Source: Candidatus Merdenecus merdavium (GTDB lineage: Bacteria; Bacillota; Clostridia; Lachnospirales; Lachnospiraceae). Taken from it: a DNA stretch of 5,825 nucleotides. The position numbers were made by a program, and so were the translations under genes. Shown in pieces: positions 1-5,825 of this stretch. The notes beneath the pieces are model-generated. The model made no database searches and had not been told where the DNA came from. It saw only the letters and a program-made list of their open reading frames with translations. Every line of letters starts with the position of its first letter. Position 1 is the stretch's first letter. The stretch spans positions 1 through 5,825 of the forward strand of contig DVLR01000046.1 of the NCBI GenBank assembly GCA_018715425.1. The letters run 5' to 3'.

Positions 1-2334
1 ACTTAAGGTTATGGTTTCAACATATTCTTCTATGATTTCCTCTGTGCCTTCTTCTTGAAGAGTTTTCGTTGGCTCATCATATTGAAGTAAATAGAATTTA
101 ACAGCCTCTTTTTGACTTTCGTATAGCCAACCATCCGATCTATTCACATCAAATAAAATTGTAATGGTTGTATCACTAGTAATATTACTTTGATGATAAA
201 TAGGAAGAGACAACCATCCATCAAACGTATCAGTTCTTATAATATCCAAATCTCCCGTACTACTGTTAACACCACTTGGTGCTTTCCATATAGCAGGGGC
301 AAAAGTAACTGTTCCTCCGTCTTTTACCTTTATGGATTTCACTTCATATTCATATGTAGGCCTACCCTCATATTCCTTAAGTTGTACGACGAATCTTACC
401 TCATGTTCTTTCGAAACTGTTTGTTTTGTATAACGTCTCCATAATTCCACCTCTATAGATTCCACATTTGAATCAAAAGGATTCCCTTGAGCATCTTGCC
501 AAACTTTTTTCACCGATAGCCTAGGATCATCTTCGACTTCATCATTATAAACCTCTAAATTGAAAGTGAGTTTACAATTGGAATAAACGCCTCCTCTTTC
601 TAAATAGAAAAAAGAGATTTTATGTTCAGAATATTCGGAATCATCATATTTTTTTCCTGCATTCTCAAATATCTTACTTAACGTATTTAATTTACCATTT
701 GTAACACCTGAACCAAAGGCATTCATCGTATCACTTACTGTTACAACTCCTGTGGTGAAATTTATCTTTCCATCTACGGCTTCATGTATTCCACCTATAT
801 CTAGGACTAAGACATCATCTATAAACACCCAAACATCATCGTCTCCTGAAAACTCAAACACCATGTCTTCCCCTTGGACTGTCCCACCTTTTGGTATGAT
901 AAAATCCGCTTCCATGGTTAATCCAAAATGATGATTATAACCTTCTCCAGGTTGTACATTCCTCTTGGTTTCATCATATTCATTAAATGGGAAAAAACCT
1001 ATTTGATGATTATCATTTGTATCATAGGTTCCTTTGTAAACCTCAAATTCGTTCTTCTCTTTATTATAGTAGGCATAGTTTTGATCACTATCGAATAGAT
1101 AATATCCTTTATTATCTTTTTGAAATAAATGATTGGTATCTCCATATACTTGTTTACTTTCACCCTTGGGAGTTAAGTCGAATAAGTATGACAAACTCTG
1201 GTTACTTCCTCTAAGCTTAGGATATCCATTTTCTAAGGTGTTTTTTACAATTCCTTGTTTTGCAATTTTTCCACCTGTAAATCCATTGATATCATATGGT
1301 CTGTTCTCTCCATCTGATCCTGTGCCTAAAAACCATAGATCTTTTCCCTGATTAATCCCAGTATTGAAATGATTACCTACTGTGTTCCTTACATTATCTA
1401 AATCATTTCCACCGTAATCGAATAAATTTACTTTAATCCCCTCAGCCTTACTATCTACTGTAGGAACCGTTGCAGGTTTGTTTTTCATTGTTTCTATTTG
1501 CTGCAGTTCTTCTAGTTTCTCATCATCCAAGTCTTGAGTCGACGATGGATCCGTTTCCAATAAACCATCTCTGTCTAGAGAATTCTGGACCACATGAAAT
1601 AAGATGAGTTGTTCTAGTCCATCCGTCTTAAAACTTAAGCTTACTATTTCACCATCTGTATTTGTTTCTAACTCCACATCTTTACATGGAAGGATCTCTC
1701 TGTCTAAAGTATATACAAGTTCTATGTCTTTCCCATCTTTATCCATACCATCCAAAGACATTCCTTGTTTATACAAAATGCTCACTTGAACTTCTTTTAA
1801 AGGTTGTATCTTTTCTCCACTCTCATTTGTAAAGTAGATGTCATAAATTTTAGCATCCTCCATCTTTGTTTCTTTTTCTAAATTGTTGGAAACCAATTCC
1901 ATAATCTCACGAAATTGAGTCTCTTTCTTCTCGCTCTCTTCCGGAACCACTTCTCTAACGTTTAGTTCTGCCTCCTCCAAGAAAGAGCCTTCAGGAGCCT
2001 CTACTAAAGCTTGATATTCCTCATGTTCCACGGTATATTGAATCCTTCGTGGATCCTGATCTGTTTGATCCCCCTGGGAATCTTTACTTTCTTCAGTACC
2101 CTCCACGTGATCATCACTGGATTCTTTATTACCATCCGTGTCCTTCCCTTTTTCGGTATCCTGGATGGTTTCCTCTCCACCTTCTTTTACTGGAGAGTCT
2201 TCCCTTGCCTCTTGTGTATCCGTTGTAACAATTGACTCCGTTTCTTTATCTTTTCCAAAAGAAATAGGGGAAAATGAAAGTAACATACTGATGACTAAAA
2301 CAAAGGAGGTGATTTGCTTCACTTTATGTTTCAT
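1..2334 (-). CDS. Fibro-slime domain surface protein, probable pilus tip adhesin (partial, C-terminus outside window)
   Basis: The frame is open for 778 codons from the ATG at 2334 to the window edge. The start overlaps the minor pilin stop as ATGA, with AAGGTGG just upstream, so translation is probably coupled. Domains in order: signal peptide (about 1-25); a very acidic, probably disordered linker (about 26-95); a ZU5-like beta domain (about 98-247) with the VEAPEGSFLEEAEL signature and a DIYFTNESGEKIQP segment; a linker; then a long region (about 299-575) starting IKVNLFDYGG and containing the fibro-slime core, with GDDDVWVFIDD at about 497-507 followed by LDIGGIHEA. Fibro-slime domains are related to PA14 barrels, whose acidic loops can bind calcium and sugars, so a glycan-binding role is inferred. 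LSVKKVWQD at about 606 starts a CnaB-like segment; the rest to the edge is unassigned. Size, gene order and lack of a pilin motif in the visible part suggest the tip subunit. Any sorting signal would lie to the left of the window. Confidence 0.88.
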   Translation of the reverse strand, partial: MKHKVKQITSFVLVISMLLSFSPISFGKDKETESIVTTDTQEAREDSPVKEGGEETIQDTEKGKDTDGNKESSDDHVEGTEESKDSQGDQTDQDPRRIQYTVEHEEYQALVEAPEGSFLEEAELNVREVVPEESEKKETQFREIMELVSNNLEKETKMEDAKIYDIYFTNESGEKIQPLKEVQVSILYKQGMSLDGMDKDGKDIELVYTLDREILPCKDVELETNTDGEIVSLSFKTDGLEQLILFHVVQNSLDRDGLLETDPSSTQDLDDEKLEELQQIETMKNKPATVPTVDSKAEGIKVNLFDYGGNDLDNVRNTVGNHFNTGINQGKDLWFLGTGSDGENRPYDINGFTGGKIAKQGIVKNTLENGYPKLRGSNQSLSYLFDLTPKGESKQVYGDTNHLFQKDNKGYYLFDSDQNYAYYNKEKNEFEVYKGTYDTNDNHQIGFFPFNEYDETKRNVQPGEGYNHHFGLTMEADFIIPKGGTVQGEDMVFEFSGDDDVWVFIDDVLVLDIGGIHEAVDGKINFTTGVVTVSDTMNAFGSGVTNGKLNTLSKIFENAGKKYDDSEYSEHKISFFYLERGGVYSNCKLTFNLEVYNDEVEDDPRLSVKKVWQDAQGNPFDSNVESIEVELWRRYTKQTVSKEHEVRFVVQLKEYEGRPTYEYEVKSIKVKDGGTVTFAPAIWKAPSGVNSSTGDLDIIRTDTFDGWLSLPIYHQSNITSDTTITILFDVNRSDGWLYESQKEAVKFYLLQYDEPTKTLQEEGTEEIIEEYVETITLS

Positions 2335-3281
2335 TTATCCACCTTCTTTCTTCTATCTTGTACGTAGCCTAATAAAATAAATATGGAACCGACACCTGTC
2401 AATGCATAGACAGGCCACCATAATTGCCCCGTCTGTGGCAAAGAACCTTTTGACTTCTTAGGTACACTTGGTGGAAGATAAGTATTTTCAATCATAAATG
2501 TATTGCCCTCTTCTGCAATTGCTACCTTATATTTGCTTTTATCCAGATCTTTTTCTACCACCACCCAGCTGATATTAGAATCTAATCTTTCCCATGTATG
2601 TCGCCAATTGTTCTCTTTGCTTAATGTAACGGTTTCTTTTAGATTTCCGTTTCCTAATAATTCAACCTCTATTTCTTCCGGCCTTGTTTTTTCGTAACCA
2701 TGATCCTTCCATACTTTGATCACGATCTTATTTATTTCTTCCTTCAACATTTCCTCTTTTTTTGTTTTAGGAAAAGACGTGACGTCATACTTCCATCTTC
2801 CCGTCTCTTGTTCTAATCCAGGTAGAACAACCAGAAAGGGAGTGGAATCGTAACGAAAACCATCCATCACGATTTGTTGTCCCATAACCAAGTACAGGCC
2901 TGCTTTTAAGTTGCTTGTGAACCTTCCATTGCCATCGGTTGTCCCTGTCAACACTGGATTCAACCGATCTTTTTGAACATATCCTTTTAAAGTCAAGGCA
3001 TAGTCGTTCCAACTCTCTTGATTTAATGAAGAGAAATCAACAGGATAGTCGCTAAATTCCTTTGTCACCTCTACCTTTCCTGTTCGATCCACGTTTCCTA
3101 CTAGATATAGTGCAAACTCTGCATGAGCTAGTTTGGTGCCTTCATGCTGATAGTCAATGGTAAATTGAACATCTCGATTTTCATCAAATCCATCCATGGC
3201 AAAAGTAATGGATGAAATCGTCATCAAGCTTAACAGGAAACACACAAGAGATATTGTCAGTCTTTTTTTTATTTTATTCAT
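2331..3281 (-). CDS. Minor pilin with CnaB domain and LPQTG sorting signal
   Basis: This 316-residue protein is probably an ancillary or basal subunit of the pilus. The start at 3281 has AGAGGTGG just upstream and is followed by a clean signal peptide (residues 1-28). Residues about 35-172 form an N-terminal pilin-like domain with the GLYLVMG motif, ending in WKYDVTSFPK (163-172), which resembles the W-x3-V-x-VYPK pilin motif with Phe for Tyr. A CnaB domain (about 184-268) follows, with Lys189 in IKVW, Glu243 in VVVEK and Asn266 in IENTY, the full set needed for an isopeptide bond. A short linker leads to LPQTG (281-285), a hydrophobic segment and the tail DRRKK. It begins 50 bases after the sortase stop, and its own stop overlaps the next start. 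The frame is open for 92 further codons upstream, but those overlap the sortase and look like basic, non-secretory shadow sequence. Position in the fibre is inferred from size and context. Confidence 0.9.
   Translation of the reverse strand: MNKIKKRLTISLVCFLLSLMTISSITFAMDGFDENRDVQFTIDYQHEGTKLAHAEFALYLVGNVDRTGKVEVTKEFSDYPVDFSSLNQESWNDYALTLKGYVQKDRLNPVLTGTTDGNGRFTSNLKAGLYLVMGQQIVMDGFRYDSTPFLVVLPGLEQETGRWKYDVTSFPKTKKEEMLKEEINKIVIKVWKDHGYEKTRPEEIEVELLGNGNLKETVTLSKENNWRHTWERLDSNISWVVVEKDLDKSKYKVAIAEEGNTFMIENTYLPPSVPKKSKGSLPQTGQLWWPVYALTGVGSIFILLGYVQDRRKKVDK
2339..2345 (-). promoter_or_regulatory. Ribosome binding site of the tip adhesin, inside the minor pilin gene
   Basis: AAGGTGG followed by ATAA and TG on the minus strand lies within the last codons of the minor pilin, four bases before the ATG at 2334. 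Together with the ATGA overlap it indicates translational coupling of the two proteins. Confidence 0.6.
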
Positions 3282-3285
3282 TGAA

Positions 3286-3293
3286 CCACCTCT
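3286..3293 (-). promoter_or_regulatory. Ribosome binding site that fixes the minor pilin start
   Basis: AGAGGTGG followed by TTCA and ATG on the minus strand. It decides for the start at 3281 over the longer open frame that runs back into the sortase gene. Confidence 0.7.
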
Positions 3294-3331
3294 AATAAAC
3301 CTTGCAAAAGAACGTCTTTTTCTTCTCCATC

Positions 3332-4171
3332 TTAACGGTCCTTTTTCTTCCTTTTCATCACTAGGAAGATCAAATCCTTTATGATGGTTCCTAATATCAC
3401 AACGAAGATTCCTAAGATGACTATGATTTTGATCCCATTGAAGCTTATCCTTTTTTCCCCCTTGTCTCCAACCTTTGAATCTTGTTGATTGGCATCTTTG
3501 ATGACTCTTTCTCCTCTTACTAGGAGTCTGTGAGTATTGATCCCATAAGGAGTGCACGTCAGCATGGTTACGTAATCTTTACCTTCTTCTATTTTTAATG
3601 CTTCTACTTCATCTGGTAGAACCGTCAATATTTGATCCACTCGGTAGGTTAAGCTTTCATCAAGAACCAAAAGGATAAATTCATCTCCAATTTCTAGCTT
3701 GTTCAAATCTGTAAATAATTTGGCGGAAGGAAGTCCACTATGGGTTGAAATCACAGCGTGAGTGGTTTCTCCACCTACTGGCAAAGAACTACCTGGTAAA
3801 TGGCCGACGCCACTTTGAATCACACCTTCATTTACTCCATGGTAAATCGGCAGATTAACATTTATTTTGTCTATGACTACAGAACCCATCATCCCATTCT
3901 GAAAAGGATTTAAGCTTTCTTCATAACCCTCTAGTACATCTGCCTTCCATAGGGGATCCTTTTCCATGGCTAATGTTTGGTTGTATTCATCGGCTTGTTC
4001 TTTTATTTTTTCAATCTCTATTCCATCATATTGACTTAAGGCTTCCTGATACTTTATAATGGCCTTAGATTGAGTGATATTATTTACGTAATCACTGATG
4101 GTGGGGTAGAAAAAAATACCACATCCTATGAGCAATAATATTCGGAAGAACATTGATTTCCATTTTTCCAT
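3332..4171 (-). CDS. Class C sortase (pilus polymerase)
   Basis: This 279-residue membrane transpeptidase is intact. In the family it cleaves between Thr and Gly of LPXTG-like signals and joins the acyl group to a lysine of the next pilin, on the outer face of the membrane. A transmembrane helix spans about residues 8-24, and a lid segment carries D72-P73-L74-W75, matching the DPW/DPF lid that covers the active site in class C enzymes. The catalytic domain (about 92-222) has His144 in STHSG, Cys206 in TLTCTPYG and Arg215 in HRLLVRG. A second transmembrane helix (about 247-272) and a basic tail KRKKKDR follow, also typical of class C. The ATG at 4171 is the natural start, although its GGAGGG lies 12 bases away, longer than usual. 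It sits between two pilin genes, so they are its likely substrates. Confidence 0.95.
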   Translation of the reverse strand: MEKWKSMFFRILLLIGCGIFFYPTISDYVNNITQSKAIIKYQEALSQYDGIEIEKIKEQADEYNQTLAMEKDPLWKADVLEGYEESLNPFQNGMMGSVVIDKINVNLPIYHGVNEGVIQSGVGHLPGSSLPVGGETTHAVISTHSGLPSAKLFTDLNKLEIGDEFILLVLDESLTYRVDQILTVLPDEVEALKIEEGKDYVTMLTCTPYGINTHRLLVRGERVIKDANQQDSKVGDKGEKRISFNGIKIIVILGIFVVILGTIIKDLIFLVMKRKKKDR

Positions 4172-4180
4172 AATTAAGCG

Positions 4181-4203
4181 ATTCCCTCCAATAGAGATGG
4201 AAT
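4181..4203 (-). promoter_or_regulatory. Hairpin covering the sortase ribosome binding site
   Basis: In the mRNA, ATTCC pairs with GGAAT and CTC pairs with GAG, with a two-base AT bulge and a TATTG loop. The 3' arm contains the whole GGAGGG (4184-4189) that is the only Shine-Dalgarno candidate for the sortase. A competing pairing is visible: CTCCAA from the hairpin just upstream (4216-4221) matches TTGGAG (4186-4191), which also covers the site. The structure would lower sortase translation relative to pilin. Confidence 0.4.
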
Positions 4204-4205
4204 AA

Positions 4206-4225
4206 GGAAGCTCCGTTGGAGTTCC
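4206..4225 (-). other. Hairpin just after the backbone pilin stop
   Basis: On the minus strand the arms GGAACTCC and GGAGCTTCC pair over eight base pairs with one bulged base and an AAC loop, starting seven bases past the pilin stop codon. No T-tract follows (the next bases are TTATTCC), so it is not a good intrinsic terminator. A role in protecting the pilin end of the mRNA, or in partial attenuation before the sortase gene, would be consistent with pilin being needed in excess, but this is inference. Confidence 0.5.
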
Positions 4226-4231
4226 ATACTG

Positions 4232-5209
4232 CTAATTCCTTTCTTTCTTTGATTTCCCTTTTATCAGACAAAAAGCTGCAACTAGTATGATTCCCCCACC
4301 TAAAACTGCAAATAAGGTTGTTCCTGCACCACCTGTTCCTGGCAATTCCACACCAGTGCTGTTTGCTACTTTAGCTTCTTGAAATTCTATTTCTGTTTGG
4401 TTTTCATAATCAATGGTAACCTCTATAGGATCTGTTAACTTATTAAATCCTTCTGGTGCTTCCGTCTCTACAAGATAATAAGTTCCATTTTTTAAGCCTT
4501 TAAATTCAACGATACCCTCTGCATTTGTTGTCTTTTCGTCTGCTTCCTCAATGTTATCTACCCAAGTAATCTTGCCATCCACTAATTTGTAGTATGTTCC
4601 ATCTGCACCTTCTCCATTTTTCAATACAAATTTAGCTCCAGATAAAACCTTGTCCTCATAGCCTTCTTCAAATTTTAGTACTTTTATTGCTGCTGTATGC
4701 ACTTTTTCTTCATCTGTTGTTGTATCTGTAGATGTCTGATCTTGTGGATCATTGCTGTACTCTAATTCTACTTCGTTAGGGTTACCAAGGACACCATTTA
4801 CTGCATCTTCATTTAAAGAAGCTTCATAAGTTACTTTTATCTCTTGGCCCACTTTGTCTTGGAAGTTTAACATATTAAATGTGACGATTAATTCATTAGC
4901 TCCTGCTATAACAGTAACATTTTCATTCTCTGTTACATCTTCCCCTCCAATCAACACTTTTACACTTCCTGTATCCATGGTTAAGCCTTTTGATAGTGTG
5001 TCTGTAAGTTTATATATGTATTCACGATAACCAGTAGTATCTGGCACTTTACTAGTTAATGTATAGTGAATCACTTCACCATAATCAGCTGAATCTTTGT
5101 CGGCTTCCTTTTCAACTGTTGGATATTCTCCCTTAGCAGTAATTTCCGCACTTGGTGTTGTAGATGTTAAGGAAACAATAGAGCTTTGCCCTTCTATGGT
5201 CTCGTTGCT
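4232..5209 (-). CDS. Backbone pilin, C-terminal piece (middle domain, CnaB-like domain, LPGTG signal)
   Basis: This is a 325-codon frame in continuation of the pilin; numbers refer to the repaired protein. A middle domain runs from PTVEK (about 187-191) to YSNDP (about 308-312), the Lys and Asn surroundings typical of an intramolecular isopeptide bond. A CnaB/SpaA-like domain follows (about 330-437), with IKVLK at its start and the E-box YYLVETEAPEGF at about 401-412; its Glu would catalyse the isopeptide bond. The end is a standard cell-wall sorting signal: LPGTG (446-450), a hydrophobic segment, then KGKSKKER. The only start that would allow separate translation is a GTG at 5074, which has no ribosome binding site and falls inside a domain, so independent expression is unlikely. 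A canonical YPK pilin motif is not visible. Confidence 0.8.
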   Translation of the reverse strand, partial: SNETIEGQSSIVSLTSTTPSAEITAKGEYPTVEKEADKDSADYGEVIHYTLTSKVPDTTGYREYIYKLTDTLSKGLTMDTGSVKVLIGGEDVTENENVTVIAGANELIVTFNMLNFQDKVGQEIKVTYEASLNEDAVNGVLGNPNEVELEYSNDPQDQTSTDTTTDEEKVHTAAIKVLKFEEGYEDKVLSGAKFVLKNGEGADGTYYKLVDGKITWVDNIEEADEKTTNAEGIVEFKGLKNGTYYLVETEAPEGFNKLTDPIEVTIDYENQTEIEFQEAKVANSTGVELPGTGGAGTTLFAVLGGGIILVAAFCLIKGKSKKERN

Positions 5210-5679
5210 CCCTCTGGATGTACTAAATAATAACCTAACTCTAAATTGCTAAAGGTTAGGGTCGTTCCTGTTGCTTCTTGTGTAGCCGCTTTCGTTTTAT
5301 CTCCAATGACAGCCATGACATCTTTAGCAAATGCAGCCACATTGCTTTCTGTAATATTGATACCCATAACTTTTTGATCTACGACAATTGGATTTAGCTT
5401 TTCAGTAGTATTCTCATCAACGATATATGTTTTCCCAGCACCTGTAGCAAAAAATTCCTCCCACTCATGGGCAATGGTGTAAGAAACTTTATCCTTGTCT
5501 CCTCCACCTAGAGTTAAATCGAAGATCTTGTAAATACTATATGTTTTCCCCTCTGTTGTTCCTGTAACTTTAATTTCTCCATTACCTGCTGCCAATGCTT
5601 GGCTACTCCCTATGCCTGTAGATAAGACCATGACCAATGCCATGACGAAACCTAAAACTTTTTTTATTTTTACAGTCAT
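5194..5679 (-). CDS. Backbone pilin, N-terminal piece (signal peptide and first domain)
   Basis: This is a 161-residue frame. The start at 5679 is chosen because AAAAGGAGG lies six bases upstream and because MTVKIKKVLG is followed directly by a hydrophobic stretch (residues about 8-28) and an ALA-A cleavage site near residue 30. Starting at the upstream ATG at 5754 would put 25 mostly basic residues before the signal peptide and has no ribosome binding site. Residues about 35-157 look like the N-terminal domain of SpaA/FimA-type pilins: a GKTYSIYKIF strand, and the LTFSNLELGYYLV motif that usually ends this domain. The last four residues before the stop (ATRP) are probably out-of-frame readthrough. 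Translated alone, it would be secreted but could not be anchored or polymerised, because it lacks a sorting signal. Confidence 0.8.
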   Translation of the reverse strand: MTVKIKKVLGFVMALVMVLSTGIGSSQALAAGNGEIKVTGTTEGKTYSIYKIFDLTLGGGDKDKVSYTIAHEWEEFFATGAGKTYIVDENTTEKLNPIVVDQKVMGINITESNVAAFAKDVMAVIGDKTKAATQEATGTTLTFSNLELGYYLVHPEGATRP

Positions 5680-5685
5680 TTTTTT

Positions 5686-5694
5686 CCTCCTTTT
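5686..5694 (-). promoter_or_regulatory. Ribosome binding site that fixes the backbone pilin start
   Basis: AAAAGGAGG followed by six A bases and ATG on the minus strand is a near-perfect Shine-Dalgarno site. It is the strongest in the window, fitting the high output expected of a shaft subunit, and it decides for the start at 5679 over the upstream ATG at 5754. Confidence 0.85.
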
Positions 5695-5740
5695 GAATTC
5701 TGTTTTGTTTCGTTTTTTCTTTCTTATGAGCAAAACTGTA

Positions 5741-5770
5741 TTTATAAAAAACACTTCTATATCCTGTAAT
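5741..5770 (-). promoter_or_regulatory. Possible operon promoter (ATTACA - 18 bp - TATAAA)
   Basis: On the minus strand, ATTACA (5765-5770) and TATAAA (5741-5746) are separated by 18 bases, close to a sigma-A type promoter, with four of six matches at the -35 box and a good -10 box. Transcription would begin near 5734, giving a leader of about 55 bases before the pilin start. The region is AT-rich, so a chance match is quite possible. The true start could also lie upstream of the window. Confidence 0.35.
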
Positions 5771-5825
5771 GATCCAACGCTTATTCCTTACCTAAGGTTA
5801 TTTTGTCCCTCCTTTTTAGAGATTT

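Larger units (their letters stand above)
4232..5679 (-). pseudogene. Backbone (major) pilin, LPGTG-anchored, interrupted by a -1 frameshift
   Basis: This first gene of the operon would encode the shaft subunit of a sortase-assembled pilus. It reads as two open frames: 5679 down to a TAG at 5194-5196, and a second frame from about 5209 down to the TAG at 4232-4234. Both are open together only between 5194 and 5248. The first frame is pilin-like up to YYLVHPEG; the second resumes with SNETIEGQSS. Adding one base near 5209 joins them into 482 residues, a usual length for such pilins, with signal peptide, three domain-like regions, E-box and sorting signal in the right order. No X XXY YYZ slippery heptamer lies in the shared window, so programmed frameshifting has no visible support. 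A sequencing error, a recent mutation or a phase-variable state remain possible. The backbone identity is confident; whether the gene is truly broken is uncertain. Confidence 0.85.

Noticed and set aside
190..2380. Several plus-strand open frames of 60-84 codons
   Set aside because: They are antisense to the long minus-strand tip gene, have no consistent ribosome binding sites and show no recognisable protein features.
2302..2382. A perfect AAAGGAGGTGAT on the plus strand as the ribosome site of an antisense small gene
   Set aside because: The ATG at 2326 is 16 bases away, the TTG at 2314 is only four bases away, and either frame stops within about 20 codons.
2785..3012. A minus-strand frame of 75 codons inside the minor pilin gene
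   Set aside because: It is an out-of-frame shadow of a gene whose domains and sorting signal are clear in the main frame.
3282..3557. A 92-codon N-terminal extension of the minor pilin frame, overlapping the sortase 3' end
   Set aside because: The extension is rich in Arg, Lys and His, lies antiphase to a confident sortase, and would bury the signal peptide. The ATG at 3281 has its own ribosome binding site.
4206..4225. Intrinsic terminator after the backbone pilin
   Set aside because: The stem is short with a bulge and is followed by TTATTCC rather than a run of T, and the downstream genes have no clear promoter of their own.
4232..5074. Separate gene starting at GTG 5074
   Set aside because: There is no ribosome binding site, the start lies inside a domain, and the in-frame sequence upstream of it is also pilin-like.
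5194..5248. Programmed -1 ribosomal frameshifting as the explanation of the split pilin
   Set aside because: No X XXY YYZ heptamer occurs in phase in the only region where both frames are open, and the longest homopolymer near the junction is GGG.
5680..5754. Extended start of the backbone pilin at 5754
   Set aside because: It adds 25 basic residues before the signal peptide, has no ribosome binding site, and overlaps the candidate promoter and the real Shine-Dalgarno site.

Overview
The window is one stretch of a surface-pilus operon of a low-GC Gram-positive bacterium, read entirely on the minus strand from right to left. AT-rich codon use, AGGAGG-type ribosome binding sites, Gram-positive signal peptides, LPXTG sorting signals and a class C sortase all point to Bacillota. 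The fibro-slime tip protein and the LPQTGQLWWP type of sorting signal resemble anaerobic Clostridia-like lineages, but that assignment is by resemblance and the genus cannot be given.

Layout in transcription order. 5680-5825 is a leader with a possible promoter and a strong ribosome binding site. 4232-5679 is the backbone (major) pilin, about 482 residues once a frameshift near 5209 is corrected; as written it is two out-of-frame pieces. 4172-4231 is a 60-nt gap holding two hairpins, the second covering the sortase ribosome binding site. 3332-4171 is an intact class C (pilin-polymerising) sortase. 2331-3281 is an intact 316-residue minor pilin with a CnaB domain and an LPQTG signal. 1-2334 is a large secreted protein with a fibro-slime (PA14-like) domain, probably the tip adhesin. 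It has a clean start that overlaps the previous stop codon as ATGA, and it is open for all 778 codons up to the left edge, so its C-terminus lies outside the window. No stretch over 300 bases lacks a gene, and no plus-strand gene is convincing.

How the genes fit together: in the known model of sortase-built pili, the class C sortase cleaves the LPXTG-like signals of the pilins and joins them covalently into a fibre. A minor pilin sits along the shaft or at the base, and a large adhesin caps the tip. All these parts are here in one tight operon.

The points most worth a second look are the frameshift in the backbone pilin beside otherwise intact partners, the hairpin over the sortase ribosome binding site, the fibro-slime tip adhesin with an unassigned C-terminal part, and a pilin motif found in the minor pilin rather than in the backbone pilin.
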